DNA of 64,000 bases, taken from the NCBI GenBank assembly GCA_039583875.1, contig CM077161.1:57789885-57853884 (forward strand), in the 5' to 3' direction. Source of the stretch: Platanthera guangdongensis. Taxonomy: Eukaryota > Streptophyta > Magnoliopsida > Asparagales > Orchidaceae. This document shows positions 55,562-64,000 of the stretch, one piece after another. How positions within the stretch are numbered: position 1 is the stretch's first letter; every line of letters begins with the position of its first letter. A program made the position numbers and the translations under genes. A model generated the notes under the pieces. It saw only the letters and a program-made list of their open reading frames with translations. It searched no databases and was not told the origin of the DNA.

Positions 55562-58500
55562 TCACTCCTTTTGTTTCTTCTCTTTGGGCATTACTTCTTT
55601 ACCTTTATCTTCAGGCTTGGTAAAGACAATTTCACTGTTTGGATCTGAAGGTTGCACTTTTGTCATAGTCATATCAGCAGCCCCTATAATGTTCAAAGAT
55701 GTGGTTCTGGGGACAACTTCTTCTAGGTGCAACTTCATGTAGTCATCAACATTGAAAAACTTGTTTGCTTTCTTAAACCTCTTAAGCTCTTCTTTCCTGT
55801 ACTTAGACATTGTGGAAAACTTAGAAGGATCCTTTCCTTCAGCTTTGGCCTTGTTAATCATAGAAAGGCCTACAAGTGATTGGAACCTCGCCATTCTATT
55901 TGTATTAGCTATTTCAGGATCTTCAAAATGAACAGGAGGAGAATTTGGTCTTTTAGGACTTTCAGCATTCTGATCTGTAGGGAATGATAGCTGTTGTTGA
56001 TGCTACTGCTATGGTTGATGCTGCTGCTGCTGTGGTTGATGCTAAAATTGATGTTGCTTGCCTGAAGAGTAATGCTTATGCTGGCTTCTTTCAGAAGAAG
56101 ATCTCCCTTAATGTCTCTGATATGTTTGGAATTAGGTAGATCTTTGGGAAGTTGTGCCTGAAGCACCAACAGCTGGAGGAGCAGGAGGAGGAGGTGGATC
56201 TTTTTTGTATTTCTGAGATGGAGGAGGAGAGTATCTTCTGCTTCTCTTCCTCTCTTTCTGTTCATTTTTGGATAACCACATCCAAGCTGGCTTCCCTTTA
56301 TATGGAGTTATCTTCTAGAGAATATAGTAGGGAGTGTCATTGGCTGGATTTGGCTTAGGAGGAGGAGGAGGAGGAGCTTTTCTATTTTTAGATACTGGCT
56401 TCTTCTTTTTCTTAGCATCCTCATCATCCTCCTCCTCATCATCATCACTGCTATCCTATGGATTATCATATAAAGCATCTAGCTTTTTTAGTGTTTCATC
56501 AAATATAATGGGTTTCTCAACTTGGGATGGAGATGGAGTAAATGCTGGAGATGGAGCTTGAAGAGAAATTTCAAGAGGAGCTAGAGAAATAACTATGACA
56601 GTGCTTTCAACCGCTGCCTTATTCTCTTCTTCAATGTCAGCCCTGATTAACTCATCCAAATCAGGCAAGGGTGAGTCAACCATTACAAAAGTTGGGACTG
56701 AAGGGGAAGAGACAATTGGGGAAACAACCTTAGGAAGAGGTGAAGTAGGAATCTCTTGAGAAGCAAAGTTGTCCTTAAGCTGCTTAGCCACTTAAGGGCT
56801 TATTGGAGAGGTGTATGGGATAAAAGCCAAAGATGGCTTAGTATAGTCTGCTGGAAATAATCTCAAGTATGCAGTATCAAAAATGATTAACAAATTAACC
56901 AAATCTATTGTGGGATTTAAAATGAAATCACCAGCAATAATTAACTCTTCTGGGACTGCATCTTCCATATCCATGTCAGTCTCAATAAACTTAATTAAAT
57001 CAATTAAATATGTATCTGTAAGCTATGTATCTATTGCTATTGCTACTGCCTCTGCATCTGCTGGAGCTGGAGCTACTAAAACTGAAACTGAGACTGCTGC
57101 TACTTGAGCTGTTGCAGCTTCTTCATCAAGCATCTCCCCCTGCCTGGTTGCAGTACCAACTGGAGCCAGGACCCTAAATGAAAAGCGGGCAGTAGAATGG
57201 GCAGAGATTTGAGCATATAGGGTAGAGATGGAAGTAGTAAGAGGTGTAATGGCCTCTACTATGATGGTTTTGAAGAGTGGTGTGATAAGAGCAAGGACAG
57301 AAAAGATGGTGGAGGAGTCCAGTGTTGTAGTGCCAGATGGTGTTGAGGGGTAAATAGTTGGAGGTATGGTAGATGTTGGTGAGGATGGAGGAGGGACATC
57401 TTGCATGTGGACATCCTGTATGGATGGATGTGGAGGAGGAGTAGAATTGGGAGGAGATGTCAGCAGAATTAAGGATGTTATGGAGTACAAGTGTGGTGGA
57501 AGAGGAGATGAAGGTGGTATTGGGGCTGGTATATCATTGCGGGATTGCGGTGATTGAGGTGGAGTGGGTTGTTGGTATTCTTGGGTGGGTGAGGAAGGGA
57601 AATCAGTGAGGTCTATTGGTGGAGAGGTGGCAGGTAATGTAGCTGTAGTAGGAACATGATCGAGGGTTGTGGTTGTTGATGTGGTTGAAGTTGTTATTGG
57701 AGTTGTGGATGTTGTTGAAGAGAGGGAGTATGAACTGTGGAGGGTGATTGTTGTTGAGTTGCTGGAAGGGATGGATGTGTGGGGATGATCTCTTTAGTAG
57801 GGTGGGGAGTGGATCTAACAGCCCTTGTGCTTTCAAAAGCTGGGTTGGAAGAGGTTGAAGCCTTGGATGGCTTGGATATAGTCCTCTCCCACCTGCCAAA
57901 CAAGACACAGGTGAGCCTCTTGCTGGCATTAATGAATATTGTCGGGGAGACTAGTGATTCAGCAGCCTTCTCCTTCAGGAAGATCCCTAGGATCGTTCCA
58001 AAACAGACTTCCTTCTTATTGTTCTTTTTCTTTATTAGATCAAATATAATCTGAGCCCAGTCTACTTGTTTCTTATTTACCACTGCACACATGAACAAAA
58101 ATTGATGTCTGGTAATGTAGTCATGGGCAGTGTGCTTTCCTAGCAAGACTTTCCCAACAATATCTGCCAGAAATTTATATTCTGCAGATAAATGTTTCTT
58201 CAACAGTTTATGGGGATTATTTCCAGCATAGACCATCAAACATAACATCATATAGTATTCCTCAGAATCTATTTCCAGTTCTTCTTCTCCATTGTTCAAT
58301 CCAAAAATTTCAGTTAATACTGCGGGAGAGAGAGAGTTATAGCATTACCCGCAATTGTTCCTGTCAAGGTATTCTCTTCTGATGTTGATGAAGTGTAGCC
58401 CCATTCTCTAATCTCTGTTCCAGACAGTTTGATCCCGGTTGTCATTAGGTTCATCAGTTTCTGTTCTTCCAGAAGTTCCAGAATATGTAAAAATATTGGG

Positions 58501-58583
58501 TCTGAGTGTTGAAATGAGTCGAAGTCGACATCGAAGCCGGAGTCGAACTTCATTACAGCTAGGGTTCCTGCTTGAATCGCCAT
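55562..58583 (-). pseudogene. env-like / third ORF of copy F
   Basis: ATG 58583 (MAIQAGTLAVMKFDS). The N-terminal domain matches copy D: FDVDFDSFQHSDPIF, then after a frameshift near 58310 KFLADIVGKVLLGKHTAHDY, HQFLFMCAVVNKKQVDWAQI and FINASKRLTCVLFGRWERTI. The Pro/Ser/Thr-rich middle (57900-57000) diverges; a Gln/His-rich part lies near 56000. The C-terminus (55894-55562) is alignable: YRKEELKRFKKANKFFNVDD and LNIIGAADMTMTKVQ. The SIRE third ORF is called env-like; its function is unknown. About 1000 codons in several frames. Confidence 0.7.
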
Positions 58584-58976
58584 GAAATCACCTACAAGAG
58601 AGAAAAACAGCGATCAAGTGCAAAGGGAATATAAAGTGCGGGACGGAGGTCGAAGAAAACCTAGTTATAAGATTTTCTGGAATATGAATCGACAAACTCC
58701 GTTCCACGAAAAATAAGAAATTCTTCAACCTGAGATCGACAAAATAATTGATAGTGAAATAATTCGTCGAGCTCAGCTGGATGAGTTGAAGACATTTCGT
58801 CGAGCTCCGTTCGACGAAAGTTTTCTGAAGTGGATTCGTCGATCTCCGTTCGACGAAAACAACTTCACTCACAGAGAGTTCGTCGACCTTCGTTCGACGA
58901 ATATCTCCCGAACTTTCCCTAGTTCGTCGAGCTCTATTCGATGAACTCTGGATAATTCGTCGAGTGTAGATAGAAA
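58584..58976 (-). other. pol-env spacer with four palindromic modules and acceptor-like site
   Basis: Modules at 58796-58818, 58835-58857, 58879-58901 and 58923-58945 (the last has T for C in one arm), plus a weaker one at 58763. On the minus strand the spacer ends with GTTTTTCTCTCTTGTAG|G (AG at 58593-58592), 8 nt before the env-like ATG, as in copy D. Past the RNase H TAG about 30 codons stay open before a TGA. Confidence 0.8.
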
Positions 58977-59798
58977 CTAAACTAAGTCTTCTCCATTGAT
59001 CATTCCAAGATGATTTATAAAGAATAAGTGATTTCTCTCATCCAGAGATTTGGTGAATATATCAGCTCTTTGTAAATCAGTGTAGATATAGACAAGATTA
59101 ATTTTGTTTTTGTCTACACACTCTCTAATGAAGTGATTCCTAATGTCTATATGCTTAGTCCTACTGTGATGGACTGGATTTTGTTCTATTGCTATAGCAC
59201 TTGTGTTATCACAAAAGAGAGTTGAATTATTTAAGTTGAAACCATAGTCTAGGAGTTGGTTTTGGATCCACAGCATCTGAGAACAACAGCTGCCTGCTGC
59301 AATGTATTCTGATTCAACAGTTGAGGTGGATACAGAAAACTGTTTCTTGCAAAACCAAGATACCAACCTCTTACCAAGGAACTGATAAGTCCCTGAGGTG
59401 CTTTTTCTATCAATCCTGTATCCAGCAAAGTCAGCATCTGAAAATCCAGTTAAATCAAATTCTGACTCAGCGGGATACCATAGGCCTAGACTAGGACAAC
59501 CCTTTATATATCTCAAAATTCTTTTTAAGAAAATTAGATGAGATTCTTTAGGGTTCACTTGGAACCTAACACAAAGGCATGTGGCAAACATGATATCAGG
59601 TCTGCTTGCTGTTAGATATAGTAGGGACCCAACAATGCCCCTATATAATTTCTGATCCACGGGTTTCCCAAGTGCATCAGAGTCAATCACAGCATTAGTA
59701 GCCATAGGTGTTTTCTTTGCTGAAACATCAGCCATCCCAAACTTCTTTATAACCTCTTTAGCATACTTAGCTTGAGAGATGAAGATGTCATTAGGCAA
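58977..59798 (-). pseudogene. pol: Copia RNase H with RT C-terminus
   Basis: 273 codons open: ISQAKYAKEVIKKFGMADVS, YRGIVGSLLYLTASRPDIMF, GFSDADFAGYRIDRKSTSGT, VSTSTVESEYIAAGSCCSQM, LFCDNTSAIAIEQNPVHHSR, RTKHIDIRNHFIRECVDKNK, ADIFTKSLDERNHLFF. All usual catalytic acids (D, E, D) are seen. It is separated from upstream RT by a TAG (after GLQVK), probably a mutated CAG. Confidence 0.9.
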
Positions 59799-60500
59799 CT
59801 ACTTCACTTGGAGACCAAGGAAGTAGGAAAGCTCACCCAGGCTACTCATTTCAAATTTTGAATGCATGAGGTCAGAGAACCTCTTGCATAATTTGGAATC
59901 AGTAGACCCAAATATGATGTCATCCACATATATTTGCGCTAACATTATTTGATCCTTGTGATGTCTAGTGAAAAGTGTTCTTTGTACTATGCCTCTAATG
60001 AATTTAGGCTTTATCAAAAAGCTGGTTAGGGTCTCATACCAATCTCTTGGAGCTTGCTTGAAACCATAAAGAGCTTTATGCAATTGAAAACATGATAAGG
60101 ATGAGTTGGAGAGATAAAACCTGGAGGTTGTTCAACATAAACCTCTTCTTTAAGTACTCCATTCAGGAATGCACTCGTCACATACATCTAATATACCTTG
60201 AATCTCTTGTAGGCTGCATAGGCGAGGAATATTCTGATTGCTTCTAACCTTGCCACAGGTGCAAAGGTTTGGTCATAATCTATTCCTTCCTCTTGCTTGT
60301 ATCCTTGAGCAACAAGCCTAGCCTTGTTACTCACTATTTTACCTTGGGCATCCAATTTATTTCTGTATACCCATTTGGTTCCAATGACTGGATAGTCTTG
60401 GGGTCTTGTAACCAAATCCCAAACTCTACATCTCTCAAATTGATTTAATTCCTCCTGCATTGCAATGACCAGTGGGGATCTTCCTCAGTATCATGGATGG
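59799..60500 (-). pseudogene. pol: Copia reverse transcriptase
   Basis: [59 protein letters not shown]; then a frame break near 60180; [38 protein letters not shown] (catalytic YVDD intact), MSSLGELSYFLGLQVK. Two breaks separate otherwise well-conserved sequence. Confidence 0.9.
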
Positions 60501-60552
60501 ATAGAGGTTCAACTTGAGAGAGAAAATAGGCATGCATCAAATCTTGGTTGAG

Positions 60553-61650
60553 TTAATGTTTGGTCTGTACGCATGTTGATATGTCTCCAATCACTTGAGA
60601 TCTGGGTTGATCCCTTAGTGTAACAAGATTAGTGGGTGGAGTTGGTTCTGCAATAGCATTAGGAACTAATTCCTCTTGTGGAATTATGTTTGCTGTTGGG
60701 GGAATATCAATCCCTTCAGTGCCTTCATATTCACTATCTTCATTGACTTGTGGAGAAGGATGTGTTGGAACCTCTTGGGTAAGGTTTAGTCCATCCAAAT
60801 TCTCACACAAGTGAGGTGTCTGCAAATTGCTTTTGGTAGAAATATCTTTCTCCTTGCAAGACATGTTAGCTTCATCAAATATAACATGGACAGACTCTTC
60901 AATTTTTGGAGATGATTTATTAAAAACCCTATAGGCTTTGCTTACTTGGGAATATCCTAGAAAGATTCTCTTTTCAGCCTTGCCCTCAAACTTTCTAATA
61001 TAACTTTTGTTGTTGTGAATATAACATATACATCCAAATATTTTAAATTAATTGATTTTAGGTTTCTTCCCTTTAAGTAATTCATAGGGAGTCTTATTCT
61101 TTAGTTTATGAATTAAACTCCTGTTCAGGACATAATTTGTTGTGCTCACAGTCTCTACCCAAAAGGTTAGGGGCATGTAAGCATCTGCAAGCAATGTACC
61201 TGCAGCTTCAATGAGTGTCCTATTTTTCCTTTCAGCTACCCCATTTTGTTGAGGAGTTCTAGAAGCTGAGAAGCAATGTCTGATACTTTCCTTCTCACAG
61301 AACTCATGCATAAGAAGAGACTCAAACTCTGTGCCATGACCACTTCTGATCAATGCAACATGAGTAGAGAACTCAATCTGTATGGTCCTGAGAAAATCTG
61401 TAAGAACCATGATGGTATCTGACTTAGATCTCAGAAAGGATACCCAAGTGAACCTTGAGAAGTCATCCACAATAACTAAGGTATAGTATTTCCCTCTTAG
61501 GCTTTGTACATCAATGGGTCCAAAGAGATCCATATGTGGTAAATACAAAATCCTAGGTGAATCACTTTTGTTAACAGATTTAAAACTAGATTTAGTTTGC
61601 TTGCCTAGTTAACAAGCCCTGCAAAGGCCTTCCTTCTTGTAGGGACCAGA
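60553..61650 (-). pseudogene. Copia integrase and linker
   Basis: Zinc region end: KEGLCRAC (C-x2-C) near 61615. Core: HMDLFGPIDVQSLRGKYYTL (first Asp), VALIRSGHGTEFESL (second catalytic Asp replaced by Gly), TPQQNGVAERKNRTLIEAAG (Glu intact), TTNYVLNRSLIHKLKNKTPY. The linker 60864-60553 is acidic and leads to RT. The D-to-G change should abolish strand transfer. Confidence 0.85.
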
Positions 61651-62150
61651 AGGTAGACCTCTAACAAGGTTGTCTTTTAATAGCCCAGCAATGTTTTTCA
61701 AGTTTACATGACCTAGCCTTTTATGTCATAAATCATTCTGATTACTAGTTATATTAAGTAAGGAGATATCAGAAGTGGCAGAAAGAAAATTAACTAAGTA
61801 TTTGTTATCTTGTCTATTCTCAATTAAAATAGTTTGGTTTTCTTTATTAGAAATAATGCAAGAAGATGAGTTGAAGTGTACCTGATAAGCTTCATCACAT
61901 AACTGACTTATGGAGATGAGGTTATGCTTGAGTCCTCTGACATAAGTTACTTTCTTGAAAGTAACTGCTCCAATCTTCACTTCTCCAAAGCCTTCTGACT
62001 GGCCATATTTGGAATCCCCAAAGACAACCTTTGGCCTAGCTTGGACTTGTAGTTGTGTAAGATGTCCTTGCTGCCAGTCATGTGTTTGGAGCACTCACTC
62101 TCCAGGTACCATGTTTGATTATTTGTTGGATAGCTCTTCACCTGCAGTGA
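61651..62150 (-). pseudogene. Copia protease and pre-integrase region
   Basis: The protease site reads WYLESECSKHMTGSK near 62075-62112; copy C has DSG here, so both D and G are changed to E. Downstream (62094-61726) GDSKYGQSEGFGEVKIGAVT, YVRGLKHNLISISQLCDEAY and the pre-integrase segment are in another frame. Protease inactive. Confidence 0.8.
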
Positions 62151-62359
62151 AATACAATTAATTATTCTTGACCCAGGTTACCTTGGGTCCTTTGTTTTGC
62201 TGGTATGAGAAGATAGATATAACAGAAAATTCTGGTTGAGATTTGTATCCTAAAGGGTGATAGCTTTTAGGTGGTATAACCCAATCATCTATAGTATTAA
62301 AAGGTTTCCTCCAATTATTTGAGTTGCTGTTGAAATTATAATTCCTGTTAAGTCTTTCT

Positions 62360-62605
62360 AGGTTCGACGAATTTCTTTGAGTTCGTCGAACAGAGTTCGA
62401 CGAATTGGGTTGAGATCCTCGATCTCTGCCTAGAGAATGAACATATTCATTTTTTGTGCCACACGTTCGTCGACCTCTGCTCGACGAACCATACAGAGTT
62501 CGTCGATCGCAGTTAGACGAATAATTATAATTATAGTTTTCGTTCAGAGTTCGTCGATCTGGGTTCGACGAACTGGCTGCATTTCATCGATCTAAGTTCG
62601 ACGAA
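62360..62605 (-). repeat. gag-PR linker with five palindromic modules encoding a peptide repeat
   Basis: Modules at 62382-62404, 62466-62488, 62499-62521, 62550-62572 and 62583-62605. In the sense frame they read SSNSVRRT, SSSRGRRT, SSNCDRRT, SSNPDRRT and SSNLDR. Asn/Tyr-rich segments (NENYNYNY, NRNYNFNSNSNN) lie between or beside them. This stretch lies between the Gag coiled coil and the protease. Confidence 0.8.
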
Positions 62606-62699
62606 TTCTGTTGAACCTTGTTTTTACTTAAGGTTTTCTGATTTTTGGTTTTCAGACCTATTGATTTGGGAACATTTTTTATTATTTTTTAATGGTTTA

Positions 62700-64000
62700 T
62701 TTTACCTTTCCCCTTAGCAGAAACAAATTTGATTGGGGTTGTCAGTATGTTTTTCTTGAGGATGGGGGGCAAACTTGATGAAGCACCAAAGCCTAGCTTG
62801 TCATTGACTCTGGCATTTATAGTGCTTGTGATGTCCATCAGCTTGAGGCTTCTTCCATTAAGAGTTTCCTCAAGTTATTTAGCCTCACAAAGCTCAGTCT
62901 TTAACATTATTATTTGTTCATTAGCTAAGGTTAATTCAACTTTTAACATATTGTTTTCAGAGTTGACATTCTCTAGGTTTCCTAATTTTTCCCTAAGAGT
63001 TTTAATCTTCTTTTATGAGTTTATTAAGTCTATACACATTTTTTAAATTCAAATTTAAAAGAATCAAAACTGTAATCAAAAGAAGACAATACCTTGTTAG
63101 CTTCAGAATCTGAAACTGCTTCATTGTCTGAGTCCTCTTCTTCTGAATGGCTCCTGGAAGAATCAATTCCCATGAGGCAAACCTACTTGGCCCTTGCCTA
63201 TTCCTCATCTTCACTGGAGCTAGACGATGTTGATTCCTCTTCAGTCTCACTCCAGGTTTCAGCCACAAAACCCTTCTCCTTCTTCTTATATTTGCTGGAA
63301 GAAGGTCAACTGTTGTGCTGTCTCCTGCTATCTTTCTCACTTCTCTTTTATTTCTTCTGATTCTCTGGACACTTAGAGATGAAGTGTCCAGCTTTCCTGC
63401 AACTAAAGCATACCACTTATTTAGTTGGTGTTTTATCATACCTTGGTTTATCATCCTGTCTGGATGACTTCCTCCTGAAATCTTTTCTTGCCAACTTGTA
63501 GAATCTTTTGGCAAAAAGACTCATGAGTTCTTCATTTGTTGAGGGAGTCTCTGTCTCTTCAGCTGCCTTGAAAGCAATGCTATGCTCTTTTCTTGCTAGT
63601 GGGGGTGTTCTCTGCTCAGCTGCCACCCTCGATTTAATCAGCTATTCATAGGACTTAAGTTTGCCTAATAGAGATTCAGTGGATATCTCATTTAGGCTTC
63701 TGGCTTCTTTGATAGGCCAGATCCTTGAATCACATGAGCTTGGGAAGCACATTAGGATCTTGTCATTCACCTCAGTGAGGGTGATGTCCTTGTCCAAGAT
63801 TTTTAGCTCATTGATGATTGAGCTTAACCTATTATACATTTCAGCTACTGACTCAGCTTGCTCTTTCTTGAAATTCTCATATAAGGATATGAAGTTGGAT
63901 CTCCTATCCTTTCTTTTATCTGCTGATCCAGCCACCATTTGGTTTAGGGAATCCCAGATGGTTTTGGCTGAAGTGCATTCACCAACCTTTTGGAAGATAT
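62700..64000 (-). pseudogene. gag: SIRE-like Copia gag (5' end outside the window)
   Basis: Enters the window within the UBN2 core (VAGSADKRKDRRSNFISLYE, AEMYNRLSSIINELKILDKD, LTEVNDKILMCFPSS). Zinc knuckle CFSCRKAGHFISKC near 63400, preceded by a TAG. Acidic Ser/Glu segments and a coiled coil (LANEQIIMLKTELCEAK; LEETLNGRSLKLMDITSTIN) follow to about 62760. Equivalent in layout to copy C gag. Confidence 0.85.

Larger units (their letters stand above)
53517..64000 (-). mobile_element. SIRE-like Ty1/copia element, copy F (best preserved)
   Basis: Minus strand: gag (truncated by the window end), linker, PR, INT, RT, RNase H, spacer, env-like ORF, PPT and 3' LTR (55379-53517). The 5' LTR lies beyond 64000. 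Long same-frame stretches remain (273 codons for RNase H). Inserted into the RNase H region of chromovirus G; the expected target duplication begins with the five bases 53512-53516 (tgagc). Confidence 0.9.

Noticed and set aside
55562..58583. A viral envelope glycoprotein of an exogenous or endogenous virus
   Set aside because: No signal peptide, cleavage site or membrane anchor visible; position and sequence fit the third ORF of SIRE-type retrotransposons.

Overview
The window is repeat-dense nuclear DNA from a flowering plant, probably a eudicot. I found no convincing single-copy host gene, rRNA, tRNA or organelle DNA. It is almost wholly nested and decayed LTR retrotransposons plus one Helitron. 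All large coding blocks are retroelement gag, protease, reverse transcriptase, RNase H, integrase or accessory ORFs. Nearly all carry stops or frameshifts, many of them transition-type (CAG to TAG, CGA to TGA). The species cannot be named from the sequence.

Layout. 1-2540: 3' tail and LTR of an Athila-like element, inserted in the integrase of a minus-strand Tekay/Del-like chromovirus (2541 to about 6999). 7000-8839: LTR and partial gag of a Tat-lineage Ty3/gypsy element, interrupted by a second Tat element (8840-21391). That second element has gag-PR-RT-RH-aRH-INT in sense, a tandem-repeat 3' region, and two antisense accessory genes, each behind its own TATA box. 21392-25750: minus-strand SIRE-like Copia copy C (gag, PR, start of INT, 5' LTR). 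25751-26494: end of a chromovirus-type LTR. 26495-28138: another Copia 5' end (copy E). 28139-33533: a long chromovirus-type LTR split by a Helitron (about 29256-31662) that carries an 18-bp minisatellite. 33534-40839: plus-strand SIRE-like copy D (INT, RT, RH, env-like ORF, 3' LTR). 40840-41857 and 51148-53516: a minus-strand chromovirus (G) whose LTR region is split by a complete non-autonomous Athila-like element (H, 41858-51147) with a near-identical target duplication. 53517-64000: SIRE-like copy F, minus strand, best preserved, inserted in the RNase H region of G.

Most notable signals. (1) The SIRE-like family carries a 23-bp palindromic module, TTCGTCGA-N7-TCGACGAA. It recurs in three compartments: the coding gag-PR linker, where it encodes an SSNxDRRT-type peptide repeat; the pol-env spacer; and LTR U3. 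(2) The env-like ORF of copies D and F is preceded by a conserved splice-acceptor-like tract, and copy C has a donor-like site in its leader. (3) The Tat element has two antisense genes with TATA boxes; the second has two short GT-AG introns, the first of which preserves frame. (4) The Helitron minisatellite changes gradually into a palindromic unit.

All coordinates and motifs were read by eye. Family names come from motif recognition, not database searches.
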